A stretch of 64,000 nucleotides of DNA from assembly GCA_037127255.1 (NCBI GenBank), contig JBANSL010000012.1, positions 36,881,115 through 36,945,114 of the forward strand, given 5' to 3'. The notes beneath the pieces were generated by a model, which saw nothing but the letters and a program-made list of their open reading frames with translations, was not told where the DNA came from and made no database searches. Made by a program: the position numbers and the translations under genes. Source of the stretch: Persicaria tinctoria. Lineage: Eukaryota; Streptophyta; Magnoliopsida; Caryophyllales; Polygonaceae. Below are positions 10,919-20,966 of the stretch, piece after piece (the first letter of the stretch is position 1; each line of letters opens with the position of its first letter).

Positions 10919-11495
10919 CCCACCTTTAACCTTTTACCAATCTACTCCTTATTGAGCTTAAATTAAAGTCCTCTTGATTATTAATGCTTTGTCACGAACG
11001 ATTGTTTTTGCATAACCCTCCTTTTGTGAGTAGATGTTGCTTTTTATTGCACATGCATGGATTTGTGACATTAGTACTTTTTCGAGGATGGTAATTGATT
11101 GCAGGGTTATATGGCAATGAATCTAAGATGTTGAGAGTTTTTATTTCTTCCCCTGAATGACAAATAACAGTATTGCTTGAGGACAAGCAAGCTTAAGTAT
11201 AAGGTGTTTGTTGTGAGCCTAATTCGCCATGTTTTATAGTTACTTTTATATCGATTTCTGCATGCATTTCATACATTTGGGCTAGAATAGCACAAAATCT
11301 ATCTAGTTTATGCTTATTTGTCAAATTATGGAATCTACACTAGTTTCTGTTTAATTTCGCAGAAATCGAAGCAATTTACAACAGTTATGAGAAGAGAAGA
11401 AAAGATCAAAGTCAACTACAGAAGTCTAAAGTCAAGGAGTAGCGGAACCAGGACAAATCGAGCTGGAAAGAAGAAAACCGAGTTAAAACACACAA

Positions 11496-11832
11496 CTCGA
11501 TATCGAGTACTGCAAGTCGATATCGAGTAAGGTCAAGTCGATTTCCATTGAGTTGCCAGAATCGAGCAGAGCTGAAAGACTTAGTCGATATCGAGTTGTT
11601 TTACTCGATATCGAGTAACCCATATCGAGCTGGAGCACTAGGAATCAACGAGCAAGCTAGAGCTGAGACATTCAAGTCGATATCGAGGAACTTTACTCGA
11701 TATCGAGTAAAAACTTAGTCGATTTGCCTTCCTGGAGCCGAGATCGACGAAGAAGCTGAAGACGGAGAAACGTTGGTCGATATCGAGAAAACTACTTGAT
11801 ATCAAGGAAACCCCCAGTAGCCGACATCGAGT
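11496..11832. repeat. Palindrome doublets, U3 side of LTR X
   Basis: Three clear doublets of TCGATATCGA with exactly 10-bp spacers (11497-11526; about 11585-11615; about 11679-11709), plus a weaker pair near 11780 (TCGATATCGA then TTGATATCAA). The spacer sequences differ. The full form is ACTCGATATCGAGT, a 14-bp perfect dyad. Confidence 0.85.
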
Positions 11833-12504
11833 AATCCGTATCTTGTTAAGATTCTATCCAAAGTCCAATGGAGATATTTTCGAGATCAAATTCCATCAAG
11901 ATCTATCCAGTGCTATCAAGAGGAGAAGATATTTATCCACAATTAGTTCTGATTCCCTTTAGAGATTTATTTATTTATTTCCATGTTTTAAATCTTTAGA
12001 TAAAAGATAGATAGATATAGATTTAGATATAGTTTTCTTTCCTAATTAGAGAGGGAATGAAGGCTATAAATAAAGCCTATAGGACTGGTTTTTATTCATT
12101 CATTCATACATTAAATTCAATTTTCAGAAGAAGTAGTTACATAGAGAGAGAAGTCGAGTAGGAGAGTAGAGAGCTTAGGCCGAAAGCAAGTTGGAGTTGT
12201 CGAGAGACGTTTTGGCTTCGATCGGTTGTAAGTTTTATTTAGTTTATTTAATGCAATTTAGTTTTTTACTGAAATCTTTGATGAGTTTATTTATGATGAA
12301 GAGCGAAAGCCTCTATCTTCCCATTTGTTAATAACGAGAGTTATTTGATGAAAAGGATGATCTTTTATGCCTTTATGTGTTACTTTGCATGATTATCGTT
12401 GTGGTGTTGAAACCTTGATTTTGGAAGTCTTTAGTTTATTGATTTATTTCATAAAAAATCGTGTTTTGTGTTATGAAAAGCTTCGAATTTTAGTTTTTGA
12501 GTTA

Positions 12505-12669
12505 GTCGATTTCGAGCAGGTTTTGTCGATCTCGAGTTGTTTACTCGATGTCGAGTTGATTTGGTCGAGGTCGAGTTACTTGCTAAGTTTTGCTTTCTGT
12601 TGAGTCGATTTCGTGCACCGTTACTCGATTTGTTTACTCGATATCGAGCAACAGTGGTCGATATCGACC
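12505..12669. repeat. Palindrome doublets, transcribed side of LTR X
   Basis: Three doublets, each with a 10-bp spacer: TCGATTTCGA/TCGATCTCGA, TCGATGTCGA/TCGAGGTCGA and TCGATATCGA/TCGATATCGA. The central two bases vary freely while TCGA half-sites are kept. Confidence 0.85.
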
Positions 12670-12904
12670 AAAAAATTTGTCTTTGCTTTCTTTTCCGCTT
12701 TTCTATGTTATTTCTGTTTTTTTGTCTATTTTTCTTGTGAGATTTGCTGCTACCTGAGAACCGCTAACGTGCTTCCTCGAGGATCGATCTTGACTTCCCG
12801 CTGCTGCATCAGGAGGAGGTCTTGTAATCATTTGCAAGGGACGGAATCCGGTTTTCTTTACTTTATTTATATTTTGAATTGCATGTCTCGATTTCCTCCT
12901 TACA

Positions 12905-13235
12905 ACACATTACTCAATATCGACGACACTCGTCGACATTGAGTGCTATGGTGGTCGACATCGAGTACATCTACTCGACATCGACTGTCTTTGCTTCGTT
13001 CTTTGCATTTATGTTGCATTTTGTTTTGCAGTTTAGTCGATAGTGTGGTCGAGATCGAGTACCCTACTCGATATCGAGTACTTCCTGAGTCGATTTCAAG
13101 AGTTTTTTGGACTGAAAAGGCGGGCGCTGACACGCTTCCTCATGGATCGATGCTGACTGCCTTCTACTACAACGTGAGGAAGTCTTGTATTTATTTGCTT
13201 GGACAGGAGTTGGTTTGCTTTTATTAGTTTTATTT
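12905..13235 (+). mobile_element. Tail of an older Gypsy LTR interrupted by element X
   Basis: After the end of LTR X a second LTR 3' portion follows. It has palindromes at 12915-13093 (doublet spacers 9, 10 and 12 bp), then GCTGACACGCTTCCTCATGG-ATCGATGCTGACTGCC and GTTTGCTTTTATTAG, in the same order as the last 400 bp of the other LTRs. Its upstream part is not adjacent. This fits element X having inserted into a related LTR, or an end-to-end recombination join. ACACA at 12905-12909 could be the target duplication of X, but its left partner is outside the window. Confidence 0.6.
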
Positions 13236-13273
13236 ACATCAATACTAGACATATAATGCTCCTACAATAACAA

Positions 13274-13957
13274 GTCTCACGAACCAACCACGTCTTGAAT
13301 TGAAGACAAAACCACGAGAAACCTAGGTATTCACGACGTACCTTGGATCTCTCGACCTCAAATCCTCTAAAGCGTTCTTAATCTAAATTAGTGAATGAAC
13401 TAGATAATCAAAACCTAGTGAGAAATATATCTAATATAGGCCAAAGTTGTCGGCCAAAAAACCCTAGGAAAGATAGATAAAAAGTACCCATAAAGATAGA
13501 CTAGGTCGCGTCTCGCATATCCGGATCTGACGAGGCGGCTGGCGCCATCCATACAATGTTGACAGCTTTGCCAGACTGTACTTGTAACCTACTTTCTGGA
13601 GTCATCTTTCGCCCGATTGATGCATATGAATATGCGTTGGAAAGCTCTTTCCAAGCACTACGATGCTCATGAAGATTTCATAAGCTAATTCCAATTTCTC
13701 CGAACATTAAAGATGTGATTTCTCAACGTTCTCCATTTCCGCTCTTGCTCCTTAGCTCTTCTTTTGTCCATTCACTCCATGCTTTCTCCACCTTTCGAGT
13801 CCAAATCATAAGACCTACAAATAAACACTAAAAACCGCAGATTCCGAACTTCGAATACCAAAAGATCAAGAATATGAATAAGCTTATTAAGTATGCAATA
13901 TGAATACTTAATACACCTAAGACTACCTATAAGTGACCATATAAAATATGCATTATC
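13274..13957 (-). mobile_element. Truncated 3' LTR of the minus-strand Gypsy element
   Basis: Read on the minus strand it starts TGATAATGCATATTTTATATGG right after a polypurine tract and runs down to about 13274, where its tail is lost. The segment 13290-13553 is nearly identical to 18471-18725, the 5' LTR of the same element. It holds a conserved block (13611-13652; on the minus strand GGAAAGAGCTTTCCAACG then CATATGCATCAATC) that also occurs in the unrelated LTR family A at 30251-30302. No ORF of interest. Confidence 0.75.
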
Positions 13958-14140
13958 AAACTCCCCCACACTTAAGCTTCGCTAGTCCTCTAGTGAACTA
14001 GATTATAGCATAGAGATGGAGACTTCTTCTTGTCTAATATTTTTTTATACCATAACAAGTGCAATTTAAACATGAAAGAAGCAAACAAATTGTCACAACT
14101 CCAACTCCCCCACACTTAAGCCTTTGCTTGTCCTCAAGAA
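13958..14140 (-). other. Polypurine tract(s) of the minus-strand Gypsy element
   Basis: On the minus strand GAGGACAAGCAAAGGCTTAAG-TGTGGGGGAGTTGG (about 14105-14140) and a second copy, GGACTAGCGAAGC-TTAAGTGTGGGGGAGTTTG (about 13957-13990), are classic Tat/Athila polypurine tracts. The second directly precedes LTR start TGATAATGC. Two copies about 140 bp apart suggest a partial duplication or a nested end. Confidence 0.7.
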
Positions 14141-16302
14141 ATGAAAAACATAGCAATAACAAAACATTCCACAAACATATTCATCATGTATTCGCCTCAT
14201 CAAAGGCAAAATCAAATTTAAATGAACACAAGATCAAGTGAATAAACATCATAGCATGTATTTAGCGACTAAAGCATTGAAGTAGAAAACATCCAACCTC
14301 ACCAAGAATATGTGTTTTACTCATGCTCTCATGTGTTTCGGCTTTTAAATTCAACTCTCAACTCAATCCCAAATGCGACTAAGCTCATAGAAATTGACAA
14401 CAATATCACCAAATCTCCACCAAAATGCAATTACTTGCAGAAAAAACAATAAAAATAAGCAATTTGGCTCTAGATCTCTCTTATGTTTTTTTCTTTTTTC
14501 ATTTTCTTGTTTTGTTTTTATTCAGCGTTGGTGTATTCCTTACGCGAGTCGCAAACATGGGTGTCATGAATGGCCCCGGTCTATCAACACCTCAACTTAC
14601 TTGAATGAAGTCCACTTGAACATCTTTTGACGTGAGTTGCAAACATGGGTGTCATGAATGAACCCGGTTACTCAATGATCAAGCTTCCTTCCTTAGTGGG
14701 TGGCTTTTGACACTGTTTTGAGTGAATCATACACATGGGTGTCATGCGTAGATACGGTTACTAAGTGTCTCAACCCTTGCCACTTTATTTCACATTGAAC
14801 ACTCAATAAACAACTAAAGCCAAATATAAACATAAAAGCATAAAATTTTGCAAGCAACAAACGTGTGAGTCAGTCTTGACAATAGATAGTAAAGGCAATA
14901 TCAAGAGGCAGAAACATAAGGAGAGTATATCACACATAAAATCAAGAGGAATTATATGATTTTAATGAGGCTGAAACAATCTCACAAGGGTCATGTTTTG
15001 AAGGATTTCAATCATACTCAAGCTTAATCATACATGATCAATTACATCACCAAATCATGCTTCATATGAAAATCAGATTTTATAAGACAAGGCTAAACAA
15101 TCCAAACACGCTATGGAATTTATATGATAATGCCAAAATATATAATAGAGGACAAACATTGCATGATGGGTAGTTGAATGGCATATATTCCCCCCCCCCC
15201 CCCCCCACTTAAACTATTCATCATCCTTAATTGAAATACAAATAAAGGCAACAAAATTTAAAATAAAACCACAAGTGAGGGAAAAGGGAACCTAGTTGAT
15301 CATGGTAGCGGTGGTAATAATTGTCAAGAAACATTGGAGCATTGGGGTGGCGGTGGGCGCCGCCTGTGCAGAACGTGAATCGGAGCAGCAACGTCGATGT
15401 CCTGGCGTCCAAACTTCTTCCAAATTGCTCTTTGAAGATCAGGACTTAGTTTCAATGTCTTTCTTTTGTGGTAGGGATGGTGATGGTATGAAAAGAATTG
15501 AATTTGATGAATGAAGGGTGTTGATGTATGTGGATGATGGATGGGAAAAGAAAGGCTTTTGATTGAAACACAGGGTTCAGGTTTTGGAATTTAGATTCAA
15601 GTGGAGAAATTAGGGTTCTTGTGTGGCTTGGAGAAAAGGCTTCAATGATTAAATTTTGGAATTGGAATATATGGTTAATTGGAAAGGAAAAGGATCATCT
15701 ATCAAAAAGAAAAACAAATATTAGAAATAGATAGAAATATTAAAATAAAATAAATAAAACGATAAACTCTAGTCCTAAGATAAACAAAAACTAATCCACA
15801 AATAGAACAATCTAACCTAAGATAGATAGAACTAACCTAAGAAAGATAAAATAAAATCTAATCCTAAAGAAGATAAAATAAAATCTACTCCTAAAACAGA
15901 TAAAGAGAAAATATATCTAACCCTAAATAAGATAGAATATATAAACTAACCTAAAAATCAAAAATAATAAAGGATAGAAAATACTCCCTTCCAATGTTAC
16001 CAAAAATCTAAAACGCGTTTATGAACAATGGCGACGGGCGCCGTGGATGGGACGGCGGGTGCCGCTTGTGCAGAACACCAACTTCGTCATTCAATCAAGC
16101 AAATTACATGGTTAACTAAAGACTCCTCCAAAAGCACATATCTAAATGGAACTCGATTCATTTATTGAATTTGAAAGACAAAATACCTAACTTGGAATTG
16201 AAAAACTTGCAAACTAGAAAACAAATCAAGTGTTGCCTCCCAAGAAGCGTCATTGTTTATTGTCATAGACTCGACAGTTTATTTTTGTTCTTCTCTTAAG
16301 AC
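14141..16302 (-). other. Non-coding internal region of the minus-strand Gypsy element
   Basis: No credible ORF. It contains three copies of ACATGGGTGTCATGAATG-like blocks (about 14557, 14645 and 14735; the third is diverged). These are the minus-strand form of the block found once in elements X, A and B. A run of about 18 C (15190-15207) sits beside ACTTAAAC and is probably another eroded polypurine site. Two GGCGCC-centred units with a TGTGCAGAAC end lie at about 15350-15378 and 16028-16078. An A-rich stretch follows at 15700-15980. The three blocks suggest internal duplication. Confidence 0.6.
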
Positions 16303-17280
16303 TCATTCAGACATTGTTAATGCCCTTAAAAACAAATCAAATTCTTGTGCCCAACCAAAATTTGAATGAACACTAAACATGAAAAACATTGCAATTACGG
16401 ATACCTTGTAGTGAAGCTTTGAGACTTCTCTACTTACATGAGGTTGATCTTTTCCGGGGGATATGTAAGACCACCAACACAGTTCCGTTGGCGTCTTGTA
16501 GAAGTAATGCTCCCAGGGATCCAAATATTCACCATAATCCACAAAAGTCTTAGAAATTTCATTACCTTGGCCAGGATCCACATAAATCGGCTCTGGAATT
16601 GGTGCTTTGATAGGCGCAATTGAGATGCTTGCCTCAGATGAATTAGGCACAAAAACACATGGATCCTCAAAACGTATTAGGGTGTCAGATGAAGTAGGAG
16701 GCATAACATATGATGTAGAAATAGGCATATCCGATGATATGGAAGATAACATAACATATGATGGAGAAAAAGCCATAATAGATAATGGAGAAGAAGGCAT
16801 AACATATGAAACCTCATGCGTTGACTCATGCGATTCCATGTCAAGAAACACTAGATCTTCTACTTCATCATCCAAAAGGATATCATCACCTTTGATAAGC
16901 TCTTCCACGTCTTCTTCAAATGTGTCTGAGATGTTTGCAGAGACGGCGGGCGCCAATTTTGGAATGGCGAGCGCCGCTTCTGCAGAAAAACCATCCTTCT
17001 TGTTTTGCTCGGCAACTTTCTTGCGTTCTTCCTCCAATGCTTTGTCAGCCAAGTCGAGGAAAAGATCACACAGTCCCAACAGTCCTGGGTTCCACAAACC
17101 ATCGTCACCCATATCGTCGATAAGCTCTCGCGTGTCAGGACTTACGCCTTCATAAATGCAAAGAACCATATCTCGCTCACTATCATGGATACCCCGCGAA
17201 GTACGTTCATCCACTAAGTCTTTCACTCTTGTGAGGTAATGGTGAAAATATTCTCCTTGGTCCTGATATAATCTCAACAT
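16303..17280 (-). pseudogene. Gag-like ORF of the minus-strand Gypsy element (325 codons, pol absent)
   Basis: The start MLRLYQDQGEYFHHYLTRVKDLVDE resembles the plant Retrotrans_gag pattern (QD..E.FH.YL.RFKDL...), followed by gag-like helices to about residue 100. The middle (residues 100-230) is acidic and Ser/Met/Pro-rich with SYVMPSS/SYVMLSS/SYVMPPT repeats. I recognise nothing in the C-terminus. No zinc knuckle, protease or RT follows, so this is a short gag-only derivative. It lies just inside a primer site at 17384-17401, in the expected order LTR, primer site, gag. A GGCGCC unit at 16944-16990 is in frame and codes SAEAALAIPKLAPAVSA. Whether it is translated is unknown. Confidence 0.6.
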
Positions 17281-18103
17281 CTTGAAGAAAACTAGTAGTG
17301 GGGTGTTGTGAATCGTAAGATAGGTTCACAATAAGGTTAGATAAAAAATCAACAAATACACAAAGAAAAGAAATAAACTTGATTCCTCGGCAACGGCGCT
17401 ACTTTTGGTAGGGAGGAAACGTCGTTAGATTTCACCTCACCAAAGAAATAATAACCCAAACCAACAACTTAATTAGTAAACTAGTATAGCGGATAAGTAG
17501 GGGGTCGAACCCACACAGAAACAAGTATTTCTATTGCAATGTGTATTTATCAATTTACAAATAAAGAAAAGATGTGAATAGAAATAAGAAAGAAGGGATA
17601 TAGGTGAAGTGTGATGAATATTTGTAAGAGTGAATAAAAGATAGAAGAAGATTACGTTCATCCACTAAGTCTTTCACTCTTGTGAGGTAATGGTGAAAAT
17701 ATTCTCCTTGGTCCTGATATAATCTCAACATCTTGAAGAAAACTAGTAGTGGGGTATTGTGAATCGTAAGATAGGTTCACAATAAGGTTAGATAAAAAAT
17801 CAACAAATACACAAAGAAAAGAAATAAACTTGATTCCTCGGAAACGACGCTACTTTTGGTAGGGAGGAAACGTCGTTAGATTTCACCTCACCAAAGAAAT
17901 AATAACCCAAACCAACAACTTAATTAGTAAACTAGTATAGCGGATAAGTAAGGGGTCGAACCCACACAGAAACAAGTATTTCTATTGCAATGTGTATTTA
18001 TCAATTTACAAATAAAGAAAAGATGTGAATAGAAATAAGAAAGAAGGGATATAGGTGAAGTGTGATGAATATTTGTAAGAGTGAATAAAAGATAGAAGAA
18101 GAT
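17202..18103. repeat. 451-bp tandem duplication across gag start, primer site and LTR end
   Basis: 17202-17652 and 17653-18103 are near-identical direct copies; I saw only a handful of differences (for example GGGGTGTTGTG/GGGGTATTGTG, CGGCAACGGCGC/CGGAAACGACGC). Each copy carries the first codons of the gag-like ORF, the primer site and the LTR 3' end. The unit ends GAAGAAGAT, and the copies abut with no spacer. Confidence 0.95.
17384..17401 (-). other. Degenerate tRNA-Asp primer-binding site (minus-strand Gypsy)
   Basis: On the minus strand TAGCGCCGTTGCCGAGGA follows LTR end CCTACCA by four bases. It differs from the perfect site TGGCGCCGTTGCCGGGGA (31926-31943) at two positions. A second copy with further changes (GCGTCGTTTCCGAGGA) lies 451 bp to the right in the tandem duplication. 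Confidence 0.75.
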
Positions 18104-18725
18104 TGTGGTGTCACCTACAATTCGCAACAATGGTTGAGTTTACTCGATCATTGACTCAATTCTCAATTATTCAATTTTAGTTTATTATTCCGATTTTGGT
18201 TTATAGGGATTGACATTCCTCGCGGAGATGACAATCTTTAATTATCGGCAGAAAGGTAGCCCAAATTGTCATTACCATACACAATCAAGATCATCCTCGC
18301 ACCTCCCAATTATGATCGCTACAAATAGGTCTAATTGTTCTCGCGGATCAATTAAAACCCTAGCATGATGCAATTCTACAAAGAGGCAAATCAAAGTAAA
18401 ACTAATAACATAAATCAACGCAAGGACAATGAAATAAACATGGGAATAATATAGAAATCGAGACTCACGAACCAACCAATTCTTGAATTGAAGACAAAAC
18501 CACGAGAAACCTAGGTATTCATGACGTACCTTTGATCTCTCAACCTCAACTCCTCTAAAGCGTTCTTAATCTAAATTAGTGAATGAATTAGATAATCAAA
18601 ACCTACTGAGAAATATGTCTAATATAGGCCAAAGGTGTCTGACAAAAAACCCAAGAAAAGATAGATAAAAAGTTCCCATAAAGATATACTGGGACGTGTC
18701 TCGCAAATCCGGATCTGACGAGGCC
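17406..18725 (-). mobile_element. 5' LTR of the minus-strand Gypsy element (start truncated)
   Basis: On the minus strand it ends CTTTGGTGAGGTG...CCTCCCTACCA beside the primer site. It contains the typical Tat-like U5 phrase TGTGGGTTCGACCCC, and its upper part repeats 13290-13553. The LTR start is missing: at about 18725 it joins unrelated GC-richer sequence. It includes the duplicated 451-bp unit. Short ORFs across it are not meaningful. Confidence 0.75.
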
Positions 18726-19056
18726 AAAGGTGCTCCGTCAAGTCCTCCGACAAGTGCTTCTGCGATTTCCTCGTGCTCTTCGTCCTTCTCCAACCGCGGA
18801 ATGGCGTCACAGGCTTTCCTCCCGGCTTTGGCATCACCCGATTGTCTCCAAACTCACCGGCTTTGTCGTCTTCTTATCACCAAATATGGCCTCCTCTCTC
18901 TCTCATGCCTTCTCAAACCAGTCCCTCCCCTCCTTTGAAACCGCCCGTTCAACTGGAAATGGGGGTTCGGGAAAGGGTGGTTTACTTTTTACTGTTGATG
19001 TGATAAAGTATTAATTAGGATAACCTTCTACCCCCCCCCCTAATAAACCAATTAAA
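18726..19056 (+). other. GC-richer gene-like fragment of unknown origin
   Basis: A sharp composition change at the end of the LTR. A frame (18730-19014) includes MASSLSHAFSNQSLPSFETA, which has the Ser-rich, acid-poor look of an organelle transit peptide. It stops soon after, in AT-rich sequence, and I cannot match it to a family. It may be a host gene fragment captured or left at a deletion junction. Confidence 0.25.
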
Positions 19057-19094
19057 TTGTGCAATTTGTTAGGGGTATTTGCAATTTTTGCAAA

Positions 19095-19125
<31 letters not shown>

Positions 19126-19206
19126 TTAGTTTTACAAATTGCTATGGGTTTCGGTATATTGGCTGCAATTCTCTCAATAGCAAATCTGTTGTTGTTGTTG
19201 TTGTTG

Positions 19207-19285
<79 letters not shown>
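19057..19285. repeat. G-run and (GTT)n(ATT)n microsatellite
   Basis: A run of 25 G at 19101-19125. A compound GTT then ATT microsatellite runs from about 19188 to 19285 and ends exactly at the start of LTR B. Poly-Leu/Ile frames over it are artefacts. Confidence 0.95.
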
Positions 19286-19286
<1 letters not shown>

Positions 19287-20966
19287 GATGTGCGCTCAAT
19301 TTTCCATGTTTTTCGCTTATATCTATTTCGATTTTTGTCCACATATTATATTTCTGGGTCAGAATAGGGCAGGAATTGTATAGTTTATGTTTATTTGTCA
19401 TATATAGAGATCTACACAAGTTTTTGTTTAATATCAAAGAAATCGGAGCATTTTCGGAGCAATTCGGAGAAGAGGAAAAGAAGTTGTCAAGCACTCGATG
19501 TCTACTGAAGAGTCACTCGACATCAACCAAATGACTCGACATCGAGTGAAAGCAAGCCAACATATCGAGCAAGAAGCAAATGAGAAGACGCCACTCGACG
19601 TGAGGAGTCGATATCGAGTCCATGACTCGATATTGAGTGAAGAGCACTCGATCCCCTCCACAGGAGAGTCGATGACGAGTAAAGCACAACTCGAGACATT
19701 GAAGACGACTCGATGTCGAGTCCCTTACTCGATGTCGAGTGAGATTCCAGTACCCTATCCGACGCTGAGCCGAGTCCGAATCCGAGTGTGACTTTGCTTC
19801 TACGTGAAGAAAATGATATTTTATCTACATTAGTTGGACATCTATCATATTTGGTGAATTCCTAATTTACCTAGGTATTTTCCATTTGTTATATTTTATT
19901 TAATTAAGGAACATTTTATCTTTTAGATAGATATAGATATAGATAGATACATTGCTCTCATTGGCTAGCAAGGATTGAACCTTATAAATAAAGCCCTAAG
20001 GCTGAGTTTCTATTCATTCCAGCTCACAAGCAATTGTGAAAACACTAGTTAGGCAATATAGGGAGTATAGAGAGAGAGTTTGGCTGAGTGGCTTGTGAAG
20101 AGCGAAATTGACTGTGGCTTGTTCGCTTGTAAGTTCTCTTTTTAGTTTAATTCAAGTTATTTCCTTTATGAATATGATGTTTCCTATTGTGATGAGGTGC
20201 GAGTAGTCACTCTACTTCTAGGGTTGGGGTGAGCCTAACGGTAGCCATCTAAGTTTATGATCAAAGGTAAAATCTTTATTGCGATTTCATCTTCTGTACT
20301 TTTTTTGCATGATTCTTCTACGACAGTAGTAGGTAAATCCTTATTTGTATTATTGAAGTAAAACTGATCTTAATATGAATTTGGATTAATTATCAGAAAG
20401 GGTAGTAACAATAACTATTTATGCGAAAGCCTCTATATTCTTAACTATTAATAAAGAAGGTTATTTGATGAAAAGGCATAATGTTTCATAACATTGAATT
20501 TAAAAATAACAATTTGCGATATTTTCTGTTCATCGATCTTCTTGTTCATCCTTATATTTTTTGGACGTTCTTTTCCGACCCAAACTCTTATTTTCTCCAC
20601 GGCTACGTTTTTCTGCACACTCACACTCGACATCGAGTCCACGGACTCGACATCGAGTCACCACTGAGTCGACATCGATGCTCCCCACTCGAGGTCGAGT
20701 CTTCTCTCTTCTGTTATGCAGGTTTTATAGGTCATCGACTGTTCGAGTCGACATCGACCTATCTGAGTCGACGTCGAGTCAACTTCTAGTCGACATCAAA
20801 GGCTGATTTTGAGATACCAAATTGGAAAGCGCGGACACCCTTCCTCGTGGATTCGATCTTGACCATTCCAATACAGCGGGAAGAAGTTTTGAATTTATTT
20901 GCGAAGGCTGGAGACTTGTTTGATTTATATATTTATATTTATTAGACTTGATTTCCTCCATTAACA
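19286..20966 (+). mobile_element. LTR of Gypsy family B (left copy, about 1.68 kb)
   Basis: Starts TGATGTGCGCTCAATTTTCC and ends CTCCATTAACA, the same ends as the split copy at 26178-29619. TATA box CTTATAAATAAAG lies at 19981. Palindromes of the TCGACATCGA/TCGATGTCGA type occur 240-490 bp upstream (19494-19741) and 640-820 bp downstream (20626-20802; spacers 10, 12, 10 and 10). ATTAT stands on both sides (19281-19285, 20967-20971), but as both flanks are ATT microsatellite this is weak evidence of a target duplication. No primer site follows. Confidence 0.85.
20626..20802. repeat. Palindrome doublets, transcribed side of LTR B
   Basis: TCGACATCGA-N10-TCGACATCGA, then after 12 bp TCGACATCGA-N10-TCGAGGTCGA, and later TCGACATCGA-N10-TCGACGTCGA. 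Family B prefers a central AC/GT (SalI-like GTCGAC) over the AT of families X and A, so the centre drifts while the half-sites and spacing persist. Confidence 0.85.

Larger units (their letters stand above)
8931..11208 (+). other. 3' non-coding region of Gypsy element X, second part, with polypurine tract
   Basis: Continues the region broken by the CACTA element and matches 33181-34280 of element A and 24900-26177 of element B. It is itself interrupted by the solo LTR at 9345-10398 and the retroposon at 10820-10918. The shared parts include AGTATCCGGGG followed by TCATTCATGACACCCATG (10612-10645) and the end GCTTGAGGACAAGCAAGC-TTAAGTATAAGG (about 11174-11204). The latter occupies the polypurine/second-strand primer position directly before the 3' LTR. 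No coding frame with recognisable content was found. Confidence 0.7.
11209..12904 (+). mobile_element. 3' LTR of Gypsy element X
   Basis: Starts TGTTGTGAGCC after the polypurine tract and ends CTCCTTACA, the same ends as the LTRs at 29960 and 34281. Length is about 1.7 kb. TATA box GCTATAAATAAAG lies at 12063. Palindrome doublets lie 230-570 bp upstream of it (11496-11832) and 440-610 bp downstream (12505-12669), mostly TCGATATCGA-N10-TCGATATCGA. The block CTTCCTCGAGGATCGATCTTGAC near 12773 is conserved at the same place in the other LTRs. Confidence 0.85.

Noticed and set aside
11496..12669. Regularly spaced palindromes looked at first like a CRISPR array.
   Set aside because: The repeats are 10 bp with 9-10 bp spacers, vary at the centre, and occur in plant LTRs and ORFs. 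There are no cas genes and the context is a eukaryotic nucleus.
16607..17155. A 182-codon plus-strand frame opposite the gag-like ORF.
   Set aside because: It is the antisense shadow of the minus-strand gag-like frame, whose start resembles known gag proteins.
19057..19383. Poly-Leu and poly-Ile reading frames on both strands.
   Set aside because: They are translations of the (GTT)n(ATT)n microsatellite and the LTR start, with no family match.
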